Notes: generated from the sequence alone by a model not told the origin. DNA of 64,000 nt from Parabacteroides sp. (GCA_017481945.1 JAFUOJ010000006.1:1-64000), one strand, 5' to 3'. Shown: positions 18,525 to 28,513, numbered from the stretch's first letter. Numbers and translations are program-made.

Positions 18525-19277
18525 TTATTTCTCAGAGAGTTCAATTGTAAATATATCTGAAGATTTCCATACTACAGAAAGAGAATCTTTTCCAAATGCA
18601 GAAGCATAATTAATCCGAAATTTAACTTCCTGAGATGAACTTTCCTTAGCTATTTTATCTACAAAATCATGAATATCAAAGGCACAAGGGATAATCATAG
18701 ATTGTCCATTTTCTGTTTCTACCTCTTCTTTCAAAAAAGCACGTAGATACAAAGTATAAATTTGATCATCATCTATCGCCTGCAACGGACTATATGCTAA
18801 AGCAAAACTATCTTGTTGTTCTACTTGGTGATTCTTTATTTCGGTAAAAAGGAACAAACGACCTTTTATATATGCAGAACGAGACTGAAGTGAAGATATA
18901 AGCAATTCGTTATCCTCAACTGAGACAGTATCTAAAGTATTAAATAAATTCCATTGATTTACTTCTGAAATGGTGTTCTCATAAATGGTTGCAGTTATAT
19001 AACCGTTATTAACTCCTCCATCTACATTTTCTGCAGCTCCATAATCAACGGAGTAATCAAACAATATACACTCACCTTCTTCTACATTTACCTGTTGAAA
19101 ATCCTCAGAAGAAATTACATCTCCTCCTTTTACATAAACAGCCTTACCTGGTCCTACATTTGTAGCAACAACACCTACCTGATTTGCCATTGTCAAGCTT
19201 GTAGCAGGATCACCCAAACAAGAGACAAACACAACCATACAGAAGGTAAGAATTCCATATAATATTGATCTACTCAT
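18525..19277 (-). CDS. putative lipoprotein, paralogue of the gene at 19456-20226
   Basis: A 250-residue product with a lipoprotein signal (CMVVFVSCLGD, Cys 20). The rest is predicted to be mostly beta-strand. Similarity to the neighbour is visible in the lipobox context (SCLxG), in LRAFLKEE...CAFDIHDFVDK and in the C-terminal RINYASAFG...WKSSDIFTIEL. Both recall the NigD-like lipoproteins of Bacteroidales, but I cannot confirm that. It has its own -7 element at 19324-19331 and is separated from its paralogue by a terminator. The next gene (Yip1-like) starts 29 bases downstream. Confidence 0.7.
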   Translation of the reverse strand: MSRSILYGILTFCMVVFVSCLGDPATSLTMANQVGVVATNVGPGKAVYVKGGDVISSEDFQQVNVEEGECILFDYSVDYGAAENVDGGVNNGYITATIYENTISEVNQWNLFNTLDTVSVEDNELLISSLQSRSAYIKGRLFLFTEIKNHQVEQQDSFALAYSPLQAIDDDQIYTLYLRAFLKEEVETENGQSMIIPCAFDIHDFVDKIAKESSSQEVKFRINYASAFGKDSLSVVWKSSDIFTIELSEK

Positions 19278-19323
19278 CTAATTTTCATTTTTAGTATTAT
19301 CCTCTACAGAGAAAGGAAGTGTA

Positions 19324-19331
19324 CAAAAGTA
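19324..19331 (-). promoter_or_regulatory. -7 promoter element
   Basis: Minus strand TACTTTTG, within the palindrome GTACAAAAGTAC-like region, 47 bases before the lipoprotein ATG at 19277. No clear -33 element. Confidence 0.45.
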
Positions 19332-19384
19332 CGTAAAAAAAAGGTTCTTATAACTATAAGCATAGAAAATTCCATTCATAGACA

Positions 19385-19430
19385 TAAAAAATTCCACATT
19401 CTTCTGATTATCTCTTCAAGAATGTGGAAT
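19385..19430 (-). terminator. rho-independent terminator of the sigma/barrel/lipoprotein operon
   Basis: A perfect 13-bp stem ATTCCACATTCTT (19391-19403) / AAGAATGTGGAAT (19418-19430) is followed on the minus strand by a T run. It starts 26 bases after the stop of the gene ending at 19456. Confidence 0.85.
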
Positions 19431-19455
19431 CTTCCTATAAATTCTTTCAAACTTA

Positions 19456-20226
19456 TCAATAATTAGAAGCTTCTGTAGGTATTACAAAAGAATAAGTTTT
19501 AGTAGTTTCCCAATTAAGGACATTATCATTTACTTCCTTAACATAATGAATACGAATATTCACAGAGGTATTTCCCAGAGATTTTTCTACAGAACGTTTC
19601 TCATTTAAAAAATCAATTAAGTCATAAGCACATAAGATAGAAGTATCTGTTGATACTTTAGTACCATCTGATACCTTTACTGCTCTTAAATAAAAATCAT
19701 ACACACGGGTATCACCAAGAATTGTTGGTTCGGCATTATAATCATATGAAAAATAATAATCAGTCTTTATATCAGACGGAACATTCTTATGTGTAGCAGA
19801 CATAAACATATGTTTATTTGCTGTAAATACATAGTTAGCATCATACATATAAACAGTAACACCCTCCACAGCCATTTCATCTGCTACAACAGTTGTTGTA
19901 TCTACTATAGAAACAAAAGTTGGTATTTCCGGATATTTCTCAATTTGGGAAATTGTTGCTTCTATATAATCAGCTGTAGTTTGAGCTTCCCAATCAACAG
20001 ATCCTAAATAATATACATATTCTCCACCTGTCAATTGGGAATCAAATGCGCTAGCTGCTATTACAGAACCAAAATCATCTTTAACAACAATACCTGCTTT
20101 CATATCAAAACTAGCATACCCAAAACCTGCTCCTGTTGTTGTATTTTCTCCTCCATCTAAACAAGAAGTCAACGAAATCACACCTACGACCAAAGCCGTT
20201 ACTCCTAAAGTTTTAATTTTCTTCAT
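19456..20226 (-). CDS. putative lipoprotein of the ECF-sigma operon
   Basis: A 256-residue product, signal peptide MKKIKTLGVTALVVG...SLTSCLDGG with the lipidated Cys at 22. The mature part is beta-rich with no recognised catalytic motif; DFYLRAVKV and CAYDLIDFLNE align by eye with its downstream paralogue. It starts 43 bases after the stop of the beta-barrel gene and is closed by a strong terminator, so it is the third gene of the sigma-factor unit. NigD-like is a possible family name. Location at the outer membrane is inferred. Confidence 0.7.
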   Translation of the reverse strand: MKKIKTLGVTALVVGVISLTSCLDGGENTTTGAGFGYASFDMKAGIVVKDDFGSVIAASAFDSQLTGGEYVYYLGSVDWEAQTTADYIEATISQIEKYPEIPTFVSIVDTTTVVADEMAVEGVTVYMYDANYVFTANKHMFMSATHKNVPSDIKTDYYFSYDYNAEPTILGDTRVYDFYLRAVKVSDGTKVSTDTSILCAYDLIDFLNEKRSVEKSLGNTSVNIRIHYVKEVNDNVLNWETTKTYSFVIPTEASNY

Positions 20227-20269
20227 TTTACTATTCTTTTAATTTTTATTTATTACTTGTTTACTTTAT

Positions 20270-21490
20270 TCAGAAACCAAAGCGAAAACCAGCTTGAAGA
20301 TTAACATTAAAAGGTTTCTCTGAACGAATCGTCTCAATGTCACTTCCATTATCGAAATAATAATTAATTCCAGCTTCTGCATATATATTAATAAAACGAT
20401 GTAACGGATAACTAGCACCAATACGTGTATTTACAGACCATAATAGTTTCTTCATCCGAATATGATTGGTTTCATTTCCAATCACAACATCATCCACTAA
20501 TATGTTAACACGTTGTTTCCCCGCAACATTAATTTCAGCCATCGTTCCTGCAGCTACATAAAATTGTATTTGTCTCCACTCTGTTATTTTATACGACAAA
20601 GATAAGGGTATTCCTATAAAATGCAACTTTTGTTTTGTCTTACCTTTATAAATTGCATTTGTTTCCCACTCAGAAACAAGATAAGTATAATTTAAACCTG
20701 ATAGTAAAGAAAATCGTTCACTTAAATGATAACCAACACCAATACCAAATGTTATAGGAGTTTTATGATGAACGTTTGTTTTCGGTGATTGCTCATTAAA
20801 ATAAGCAGAATTCAATTGTAAAAGTTCTTGATCCGCAACTGATGAACTTTTCAATGCATAAATATTCAAAGCATCAGAAGTTCCAGTTGTAACACTACCA
20901 CCTCCGACTCCAAAACTCCACCGTTTTATTGACTTCTCTTTCTTCCTTTTTTTTAGAAAATCTTGATTTTCTGATAAATTACAGGGCTCTGTTTTTGTAT
21001 AATCACACTGTTTCAACACTTTTTTCTTTGGAATAAAATTATCATCGACTCTTTCTTCTATTCCTCTTGTTTGTAATGGGGAAATATTTATATCTGTAAC
21101 ATCAAGAGTTTGCTTTAAAACAGATTTTGACATGGGTTCTACACAGACTGTTTTCTTTGCTAAAATTATATGCTCTGATTTATCTACAACAGTATGTTCT
21201 ATTGTCTGAACAGAATCATTAAATTCTTTTCGTGCCAAATTCTGATAAGAGAGTATATTTGATACGTTTTGTTCAAGGTGATACACATACAAACCTCCCA
21301 CAGTAATCAATAATAAAAAAATAGCAGCAACACTCCAATACCAAATTCTTTTTCGGAAAGGAACAAATGTTTGGATAGACAACCTGTTTGAAATTCTTTC
21401 CCAGTCATCTTTTTTTACATCCACCTCAAAATCTTGCAACTTTGAGCGAAACAAATCATCAAATATATCTCTTTCTTTATCCTTCATCAT
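20270..21490 (-). CDS. TM-anchored protein with C-terminal outer-membrane-type beta-barrel domain
   Basis: A 406-residue protein. Residues 1-45 form a cytoplasmic-looking segment with the acidic pattern DIFDDLFRSKLQDFEVDVKK and DDWERI, seen in many Bacteroidetes partners of ECF sigma factors. A single TM follows at about 49-70 (WSVAAIFLLLITVGGLYVYH), then about 110 low-complexity residues, then a PorT/OmpA-like beta-barrel domain from about 190 that ends in GFRFGF. It overlaps the sigma factor by 4 bp. An anti-sigma or signal-relay role is inferred from context only. How a TM helix and a barrel share one chain is unclear. Confidence 0.75.
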   Translation of the reverse strand: MMKDKERDIFDDLFRSKLQDFEVDVKKDDWERISNRLSIQTFVPFRKRIWYWSVAAIFLLLITVGGLYVYHLEQNVSNILSYQNLARKEFNDSVQTIEHTVVDKSEHIILAKKTVCVEPMSKSVLKQTLDVTDINISPLQTRGIEERVDDNFIPKKKVLKQCDYTKTEPCNLSENQDFLKKRKKEKSIKRWSFGVGGGSVTTGTSDALNIYALKSSSVADQELLQLNSAYFNEQSPKTNVHHKTPITFGIGVGYHLSERFSLLSGLNYTYLVSEWETNAIYKGKTKQKLHFIGIPLSLSYKITEWRQIQFYVAAGTMAEINVAGKQRVNILVDDVVIGNETNHIRMKKLLWSVNTRIGASYPLHRFINIYAEAGINYYFDNGSDIETIRSEKPFNVNLQAGFRFGF

Positions 21491-22026
21491 CTTTTTATTC
21501 CGTACAATTTGTAAATTCTACGTTGCAATAACTGCTTAGCACGTGTATACTGAGAACGAGATGTACTTTCTGTAATATTCATCATCTCACTAATCTCTTT
21601 ATGTGAATAGCCCTCAATTGCAAATAAATTAAATACAGTTCTAAATCCAATTGGTAATTCCTGTATTAAATTCATTAATTCCATTACTGACAGATCCGAC
21701 ACAACTGAGGTATCAGAATAAAGTAGTTCTATTGTATCATTAAACTCCGTAGTTTCACGTAAAACATCTAATTTTCGCAGATATTCCAATGCACAATTAA
21801 CAAAGATCTTTCGTATCCACCCATCAAAAGAGCCGACTCCTGAATAAGATTTTATATTAGTAAAAACTTTAACAAACCCATCCTGCAACAAATCACGAGC
21901 AGTTTCCTTGTCATTAACATAACGCAAGCAAACTCCCATCATTTTGCGAGAATATGTTTCATACAGCTCTTTTTGAGCTTGTCTTTTCCCTTTCTTACAA
22001 CCTTCTATCAGTTGGTTCTCCATCAT
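21487..22026 (-). CDS. ECF-type RNA polymerase sigma factor
   Basis: A 179-residue sigma-70 family factor of the extracytoplasmic-function class. Region 2 includes YSRKMMGVCLRYVND and ARDLLQDGFVKVF; region 4 is a helix-turn-helix with GYSHKEISEMMNITESTSRS. No receiver or other extra domain. The stop overlaps the start of the TM/barrel protein by 4 bp, the usual layout of a sigma factor with its membrane partner. The first of two adjacent ATGs is used; the second would remove one residue. Confidence 0.92.
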   Translation of the reverse strand: MMENQLIEGCKKGKRQAQKELYETYSRKMMGVCLRYVNDKETARDLLQDGFVKVFTNIKSYSGVGSFDGWIRKIFVNCALEYLRKLDVLRETTEFNDTIELLYSDTSVVSDLSVMELMNLIQELPIGFRTVFNLFAIEGYSHKEISEMMNITESTSRSQYTRAKQLLQRRIYKLYGIKR

Positions 22027-22143
22027 TTAGTACCTGTATTCAATTCCTTTTTCAAGACAATACATTTATAGGATGTATAAATCATCAGAAACGCTGCATT
22101 CTTATGTGAAATATTTTACCAAAAGATGACTTAAACTGAAATT

Positions 22144-23619
22144 TCATTTAGGATATTTAGAAAGGTAATAATACGTTTCTTTTGACAGTTCACTTTCTAT
22201 ATGAAATCGAGAAGAAGAAGAAATAGAGAAAGTGTATCCTCTCTCTTCAGTTGTATCTACAGGTAAATAAATAGAAGTATCCCGAATTCCTGTCATCAAT
22301 ATATTTTGTGCAGAAGCTATATCAATAGAATCTTTCAAAGAATAATAAACTGTATAAGTTACCTCTTTTACGGAATCCGGTTTCTGCCAAAAAAGTCTTA
22401 ACTCATTACCACAACGTTCCACTTTTATTTCCTTTGGAGCTGTAGGAACTGTATTATCTAACCAAGGTAAAGCGGGAAGTTGTGCTGGATATTTATAATA
22501 ATTATATTTTAACTCATCATAAAGCCCTTTTGTATTCTCCAAAACATTTGTACATCTAAAAAACACACATCCTGCCCCATTATTATATCGACTATAATCT
22601 ATTTGATCTGTTATATCAGTAATAGCCCAGTCTGCCTCTTCTTTCAACATACGATAAGCCCCTAATCCTGGAACAACCAAACGGCCATTACTATTCTCTA
22701 CCCAATTATCCACAAATGGGAAAAAATTATCATGTAAATAATACATCATCGGTACAATCATATCTTGTTTTCCCTCTTGCAACCATACTTTGGGATCTTG
22801 ATAAACGCTTTCATAAGCAGTCCACCCTGCGTTAGGAACACGTTTTATACGACTATATTTTCCTAATGGAGAACTACTTACTTGTACCCAAGGCTTTACC
22901 GATTTTATCCAGTCATAAATACAACTCATCATTTCATTAATATTCTTTCGACGCCAATCTGCTATAGGTAACTTTTTCCCATATTTTCGATATTGTATTT
23001 TATCAGGAAACGATTTAGCTTGTTCAGGATAACGAACATAATCAAAATGGATTCCGTCTATATCATATCCATTCACTAATTCTTTTACTAAGGACAATAT
23101 ATAATCCATAGTTCCAGGTACTCCAGGATCTAAATACCATTCTCCATTATGACGTTTACATAATTTGGGATGACGTTTAACTACAGATAATTTACCTTGT
23201 TCTTTCACACTTTTATCTGTTCCTAAAGGAAAAGTCACAAACCAAGCATGACATTCCAACCCACGTTTATGACATTCTTCTATAACAAAAGCCAAAGGAT
23301 CATACCCAGGCAGCAATCCATATTTTCCAGAAAAAGTCTTACTTGCAGGCTCTATTGCTGAACGCCAAATAACATCACCACGCATACGGACTTGTAAAAA
23401 AACAGTATTGAAATTTGCTTCTTGCAAACGATCTAATATTTCACAAACATCCTGTTGCTGTTTTATACGTGTATCTTCGGTTTTGGCAGGTTGGTGTGGC
23501 CAATCTAACCCATAAATAGTAGTTAGCCACACCCCTCTAATTTCTCTTTTAATCGGTTCTACCGCATTAATAATTTGTATTGAATATAAAAAAACTATTA
23601 TCCAATAATATTTTCTCAT
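22144..23619 (-). CDS. DUF187 (GH10-like) glycosyl hydrolase family protein
   Basis: A 491-residue secreted protein (signal MRKYYWIIVFLYSIQIINAV). The TIM-barrel domain opens with EIRGVWLTTIYGLDWP and contains FNTVFLQVRMRGDVIW, CHAWFVTFP and GIHFDYVRYP, the signature of DUF187/GHL10 proteins. E. coli DigH of this family cuts denuded peptidoglycan glycan strands, so a cell-wall role is plausible. The last ~90 residues form a fibronectin-III-like domain. It is the last gene of the ftsK-lolA-trxB run, 8 bases after the phosphodiesterase. No terminator hairpin is evident in the 117 bp that follow. Confidence 0.85.
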   Translation of the reverse strand: MRKYYWIIVFLYSIQIINAVEPIKREIRGVWLTTIYGLDWPHQPAKTEDTRIKQQQDVCEILDRLQEANFNTVFLQVRMRGDVIWRSAIEPASKTFSGKYGLLPGYDPLAFVIEECHKRGLECHAWFVTFPLGTDKSVKEQGKLSVVKRHPKLCKRHNGEWYLDPGVPGTMDYILSLVKELVNGYDIDGIHFDYVRYPEQAKSFPDKIQYRKYGKKLPIADWRRKNINEMMSCIYDWIKSVKPWVQVSSSPLGKYSRIKRVPNAGWTAYESVYQDPKVWLQEGKQDMIVPMMYYLHDNFFPFVDNWVENSNGRLVVPGLGAYRMLKEEADWAITDITDQIDYSRYNNGAGCVFFRCTNVLENTKGLYDELKYNYYKYPAQLPALPWLDNTVPTAPKEIKVERCGNELRLFWQKPDSVKEVTYTVYYSLKDSIDIASAQNILMTGIRDTSIYLPVDTTEERGYTFSISSSSRFHIESELSKETYYYLSKYPK

Positions 23620-23627
23620 TTCAATAT

Positions 23628-24410
23628 TTATTTATGATACTCACGAATTACTTGTTGTAATAATTCAGGTTCATCTGTTGTAATAAAATCAGCTCCAGCT
23701 TCTATCATTTCTTTCATTCTTTCTGGTTTATTTACAGTCCAAACATTAATCTTTAGACCTAAATCTTTAGCCTCTTTAAACCAGTTTGGATTTTTACTCA
23801 TTACATTATAAGAATAATCTAAACCTGTAAAACCTAATTCTTTTAATTCTTTGGGAGATAAATCTCCATTCAAATAATACACAGGTGTTTCAGGTGATAA
23901 ACGATGTAATTCTTTTGCAGCCTCTAGACTAAATGCAATATACTCTGTTTGTTTTGTTAAACCTTTTTCATTAATCATTTCTACAGAACGTTTTGCTGCT
24001 TCAAGTTCACGAGCAGGATCATCATGGGACTTCAACTCAAAAATAAGTTTTGAATTCTTCAAACTTTTTGCACGATCTAAATACTGTTCCAAAGTCGGTA
24101 TTTTTTCTCCATTCTTTAAAGCAATATCTTTTAACTCAGCATATGGAGTTTTTTGAAGATGTAAAGAATCAATTTTTTTATCGTGAAAAACAATTAAGAC
24201 ATCATCAGAAGTTAAATGTACATCAAACTCAGAACCAAACGCATTAATTTCATTCGCAAGCTCTAAAGAACGAATAGAATTCTGCGCAGAACCTTCTGTT
24301 TTCCAATAACCACGATGTGCAATTACTTTTGGTCCAGATTCTGTCTCTGAACAACTCAACAATGTTGAAATAAATAAAAAACAAATTAGAAATAAATTAG
24401 ACTGTTTCAT
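23628..24410 (-). CDS. glycerophosphodiester phosphodiesterase lipoprotein
   Basis: A 260-residue protein with a lipoprotein signal (FISTLLSCSE, Cys 20). GDPD catalytic residues are visible: AHRGYW (His-Arg), FGSEFDVHLTSDDVLIVFHD (metal Glu/Asp and second His), FELKSH and the C-terminal VWTVNKPERM and TTDEP. It hydrolyses glycerophosphodiesters to glycerol-3-phosphate and an alcohol, here presumably in the periplasm. The internal region is compact, close to the family norm. It begins 17 bases after trxB. Confidence 0.9.
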   Translation of the reverse strand: MKQSNLFLICFLFISTLLSCSETESGPKVIAHRGYWKTEGSAQNSIRSLELANEINAFGSEFDVHLTSDDVLIVFHDKKIDSLHLQKTPYAELKDIALKNGEKIPTLEQYLDRAKSLKNSKLIFELKSHDDPARELEAAKRSVEMINEKGLTKQTEYIAFSLEAAKELHRLSPETPVYYLNGDLSPKELKELGFTGLDYSYNVMSKNPNWFKEAKDLGLKINVWTVNKPERMKEMIEAGADFITTDEPELLQQVIREYHK

Positions 24411-24427
24411 AACTATAAAATTTAAAA

Positions 24428-25381
24428 TTACTTACCTATTTCTGACAAATAGCGTTCAACTTCTATCGCAGCAGCACACCCACTTCCTGCTGCCGTAATT
24501 GCTTGACGATAATGAGGATCTGCGACATCTCCTGCGGCAAAAACTCCCGGAACTTTTGTTTTTGGAGTTCCGGGTATCGTTTTTATATATCCGATCTCAT
24601 CCGTATCAATCCAAGGTCTAAACACATCTGAATTTGGTTTATGACCTATTGCTAAAAAGAAGCCATCAATCGCTATATCTACATTTTCCTCATCAGGCTC
24701 ACCTATACGTTTTACTAAATGAGCACCCTCTACTCCGTTCTCGCCAAATAAACCAACAGTATTATGTTCAAACAAAACTACAATCTTAGGATTATTCAGC
24801 ACTCGCTCTTGCATAACTTTTGAAGCACGCAAATAAGGTTTACGTACAATCAAATAAACTTTTGAAGCTAAACTCGACAAATAAAGAGCTTCCTCACAAG
24901 CAGTATCACCACCTCCAACAACAGCAACAACTTTCTTCCGATAAAAGAAGCCATCACAAGTTGCACAAGCAGAAACTCCCATACCCGCATACTTTTGTTC
25001 ATCAGCTAAACCTAAATATTTAGCAGTAGCTCCTGTGGCTATAATTATAGCTTCGGCTTCTATTATTTTTTCTCCATCAATTGTAACTTTATAAGGAGCT
25101 TCAGACAAATCTGTTTGTGTTACAATACCTACACGAATATCAGTTCCAAAACGTTCAGCTTGCTTTCGTAAATCTTCCATTAAAACAGGTCCCGTAACTC
25201 CCTCTGGGTATCCTGGAAAATTTTCGACTTCTGTTGTTGTAGTCAACTGTCCTCCTGGTTGAATACCTTCATATAACACTGGAGATAAATTTGCCCGTGA
25301 AGCATAAATAGCTGCTGTATAACCTGCAGGTCCAGAACCAATAATTAAACAGCGAACCTTTTCATTTTGATTTGTATTCAT
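24428..25381 (-). CDS. trxB: thioredoxin-disulfide reductase
   Basis: A 317-residue flavoprotein that reduces thioredoxin with NADPH. The FAD-binding GSGPAGYTAAIYASRA is at 15-30, the redox-active CATC at 139-142, the NADPH-binding GGGDTACEEAL follows, and the C-terminal FAD motif is GVFAAGDVADPHYRQ. Length is standard. It is 17 bases after the lolA-like gene in the ftsK run. Confidence 0.97.
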   Translation of the reverse strand: MNTNQNEKVRCLIIGSGPAGYTAAIYASRANLSPVLYEGIQPGGQLTTTTEVENFPGYPEGVTGPVLMEDLRKQAERFGTDIRVGIVTQTDLSEAPYKVTIDGEKIIEAEAIIIATGATAKYLGLADEQKYAGMGVSACATCDGFFYRKKVVAVVGGGDTACEEALYLSSLASKVYLIVRKPYLRASKVMQERVLNNPKIVVLFEHNTVGLFGENGVEGAHLVKRIGEPDEENVDIAIDGFFLAIGHKPNSDVFRPWIDTDEIGYIKTIPGTPKTKVPGVFAAGDVADPHYRQAITAAGSGCAAAIEVERYLSEIGK

Positions 25382-25398
25382 AACTCTATACTTTTCTA

Positions 25399-26061
25399 TT
25401 ATCTTAAATCTATTATTTCTACATCTGGATAATCTTTATCATTGAAAATAAAAAAAGAATCTGGTTGATCCACGTCCATTTTTGTTTGACTAACACGAAT
25501 GGCATTTCGCATACCATTCTTTGTTACAACTGTAATCGAGGCTAATAGCCCTGAATATTTTTCAATTTGTAACTCAACAGATTCTATATCATTTTTCTTT
25601 TTAGGAATCAACTCAATATCATAAGTAGTCTTACCATTCAAAGCTGTACTTTCCCCTCTATATTTCACATTAAATTCTTTTTTATAAGAACGTAAAAGGA
25701 ATATAGGATTTGTCACTTGTATTTCATCTTTTGTAGGAGTAGATATACTCACTTCCCCATTACGTTCAGTATATCCCCACTGCGTAACACCATCAAACCA
25801 AGTAATCATATCTGGTGTTTTAAGTAAAAATTTATCACCCTTAATATCAATTGAACCCTCAAAACTTTCAGAAAGTTGCTGAACATCAGAACGTACTTGC
25901 ATTACAAATTGAGCTGTCAATCCATTTGATTTTTCATAGATAGCAACAGTCTTATCCAATATAGAAACTGCATTCTGAGCTATACCATAAGTTATTTCAC
26001 ATAAAAAAAGAAATAACATATAAATCAAATACTTTATTTTTAATAGGCCTATCACTTTCAT
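25399..26061 (-). CDS. lolA: LolA-family outer-membrane lipoprotein carrier
   Basis: A 220-residue periplasmic protein with a signal peptide ending near ITYGIAQ. The LolA-like open beta-barrel sequence includes LTAQFVMQVRSD, FEGSIDIKGDKFLLKTPDMITWFDG and a C-terminal QTKMDVDQPDSFFIFND. LolA ferries lipoproteins from LolCDE to the outer membrane. Its ATG overlaps the ftsK stop by 4 bp, giving the ftsK-lolA pairing that is also known from E. coli. Confidence 0.88.
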   Translation of the reverse strand: MKVIGLLKIKYLIYMLFLFLCEITYGIAQNAVSILDKTVAIYEKSNGLTAQFVMQVRSDVQQLSESFEGSIDIKGDKFLLKTPDMITWFDGVTQWGYTERNGEVSISTPTKDEIQVTNPIFLLRSYKKEFNVKYRGESTALNGKTTYDIELIPKKKNDIESVELQIEKYSGLLASITVVTKNGMRNAIRVSQTKMDVDQPDSFFIFNDKDYPDVEIIDLR

Positions 26062-28490
26062 TTCAAAGAATTTAATAATTGCTCCAAACTATATTCATCA
26101 GGAATCAAAACCTGACGAGCTTTACTTCCTTCAAACGGACCCACAATACCCGCTGCTTCCAATTGATCCATTAAGCGCCCTGCCCGATTATACCCAATTG
26201 CAAATTTACGTTGAATAAGCGATGTTGAACCCTGTTGCTGAATCACTATCAATCGAGCAGCTTCATCAAACAGAGGATCACGATCCGACAAATCGATAGA
26301 TTTAACAGATGATGACTCATTATTTTCTCCGATATATTCAGGTAACAAATAAGCTGTTGGATAAGCGACTTGTGTACCAATATAATCTACAATATCCTCC
26401 ACTTCTGGAGTATCAACAAATGCACACTGCACTCGAGTAGGTTCACTACTTCCCGTAATTAAGATTAATAAATCGCCTTTACCAATTAAACGATTTGCCC
26501 CCGGTGCGTCCAAAATTGTACGTGAATCAACTTGTGACATTACCTTAAAAGCGATACGACTTGGGAAATTACTTTTTATAGTACCTGTAATTACTTTTGT
26601 ATCGGGACGTTGAGTTGCCAAAATCATATGGATACCTACAGCACGAGCCTTTGCTGCAATACGCGAAATCGGCATTTCTATTTCACGACCACTTGTTGCA
26701 ATCAAATCAGCAAACTCATCCACAATAGCAACAATATATGGCAAGAACCGATGTCCTTTTTCCGGATTCAAACGACGGGAAATAAACTTCTCATTATATT
26801 CTTTTATATTACGTGCATTTGCATTCACTAACAATTCATATCGATTTTCCATTTCAACCACCAATGAATTCAAAGTAGCGACAGCATCTTCCGGTTCTGT
26901 AACAATAGGTTTATCAATATTAGGTAATTTAGCTAAATAATGACGTTCAATCTTTGAGTAAATACTAAACTCCACGCGTTTAGGATCAATCATCACAAAC
27001 TTTAATTCAGCCGGATGTTTACGATATAGCAAAGATGTAATTATTGCATTTAAGCCTACTGATTTTCCTTGTCCTGTTGCACCTGCAACCAACAAATGTG
27101 GGGTTTTACAAAGATCAAACATAAAGACCTCATTCACAATTGTCTTACCAATAGCGACTGGTAAATCATACGGACATTCCTGAAATTTACGAGAAGCTAC
27201 GACCGATTGCATTGATACCGTCTGTGGTTTTTTATTAGGGACCTCAATACCAATAGTACCTTTTCCTGGCATAGGTGCAATAATTCGTATTTGTAAAGCC
27301 GAAAGACTCAAAGCTATATCATCCTCTAAATTTTTAATTTTTGAAATACGTACACCCGCTTCTGGCACTATCTCATACAATGTAACAGTAGGTCCAATTG
27401 TTGCTTTAATTGAAGCGATACGAATCCCGAAATCCTCCAATGTTTGTTTAATCATTTGCTGATTCGCTGCTAGCTCTTCATGGTTGATTTCAACGTTTCC
27501 TGTATCATAATGCTTCAATAAATCAAGCGTAGGAAAGACATAACGAGATAAATCCAGACGAGGATCGTATTTACATTGTTCCTCTGAGCCAGAAATTTCT
27601 TCCTCTTTTTGAGGAACTTCCACTATAACATCTTCCTCTTTTAAAATTTCCTCTTCTTTTTCTTCATCTTCGTTCTCAATTTCTAGTTCCTCTGGGCTTT
27701 TCAAATCATACTCCATAGTAGGAATAGGTTCCTCATTCGAAATGCCTTTTTCTATACTAATTTCTTCGGTTTGTATAACTGGAGGTTCCGAGGTTACTAC
27801 AAAGTCATTTTCCTCTATTTGATCCTGTTTTTTCTTCTTTTCAAATTTTATTGGATTCTTAAACCAACTAAAAGAAAATACCTTTTGTAAAAATGGGATT
27901 GTCTTCCGACTCGTAAATATTGCAATAATCAACAAAGAGCCTACCAATAACAAGATAGTTCCTGGTATACCTACATTATTCATCATAATATCAGATAAAT
28001 AATAACCATGTTGTCCTCCTAAATAGATAAAAGAATCCTCATAGCCCTTGATAAACACAAATGCAAAAAAGACAGATCCCCATATCAACATCGCAGAGCA
28101 AAATAAAAAACGTTTTAACAAAGACACCTTTTTTATATTCATCAATTTAGCTCCTACAGATCCCAAGAAAAAAAAAATCAGAAAAGAAGAAATTCCAAAC
28201 CAATGATTCATCAACAAATCAGCCAAATATGCACCTCGTACTCCTGTCCAATTTTCTACAGTACCTCGATTAATCACCAAATCAGCTAAAGGGACATTCT
28301 CAATCTTACTTTGATCCGCAGCTCCTGTAAAGAAGAACGATATAAGGGCTAAACCGACGTAAATAGTAACGATAGATATGATCAACCCTGTAATAAAACT
28401 AGTCCGTTCATTCGTAAAAAAGTAGCCAATTCTCTTTAATTTACATTCTTCGTCTGTTGTATTTCGCTTTATCGTATTTTTTTTAGCCAT
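26058..28490 (-). CDS. ftsK: DNA translocase FtsK
   Basis: An 810-residue protein from the ATG at 28490. The frame extends to 28544, but the promoter's -7 box (28514-28521) lies inside that stretch, so the extension cannot be translated from this promoter. Four TM segments occupy about the first 200 residues, followed by an acidic linker rich in Glu (about 215-300). The motor domain has Walker A GATGQGKSVGLNA and Walker B IVAIVDEFADL. The C-terminal winged-helix gamma domain ends in FEGSKARQVLI. It couples septation with chromosome dimer resolution. It is the first gene of a five-gene run. Confidence 0.96.
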   Translation of the reverse strand: MAKKNTIKRNTTDEECKLKRIGYFFTNERTSFITGLIISIVTIYVGLALISFFFTGAADQSKIENVPLADLVINRGTVENWTGVRGAYLADLLMNHWFGISSFLIFFFLGSVGAKLMNIKKVSLLKRFLFCSAMLIWGSVFFAFVFIKGYEDSFIYLGGQHGYYLSDIMMNNVGIPGTILLLVGSLLIIAIFTSRKTIPFLQKVFSFSWFKNPIKFEKKKKQDQIEENDFVVTSEPPVIQTEEISIEKGISNEEPIPTMEYDLKSPEELEIENEDEEKEEEILKEEDVIVEVPQKEEEISGSEEQCKYDPRLDLSRYVFPTLDLLKHYDTGNVEINHEELAANQQMIKQTLEDFGIRIASIKATIGPTVTLYEIVPEAGVRISKIKNLEDDIALSLSALQIRIIAPMPGKGTIGIEVPNKKPQTVSMQSVVASRKFQECPYDLPVAIGKTIVNEVFMFDLCKTPHLLVAGATGQGKSVGLNAIITSLLYRKHPAELKFVMIDPKRVEFSIYSKIERHYLAKLPNIDKPIVTEPEDAVATLNSLVVEMENRYELLVNANARNIKEYNEKFISRRLNPEKGHRFLPYIVAIVDEFADLIATSGREIEMPISRIAAKARAVGIHMILATQRPDTKVITGTIKSNFPSRIAFKVMSQVDSRTILDAPGANRLIGKGDLLILITGSSEPTRVQCAFVDTPEVEDIVDYIGTQVAYPTAYLLPEYIGENNESSSVKSIDLSDRDPLFDEAARLIVIQQQGSTSLIQRKFAIGYNRAGRLMDQLEAAGIVGPFEGSKARQVLIPDEYSLEQLLNSLK

Positions 28491-28513
28491 TCCTTCATCA
28501 TTTATATAATTCG

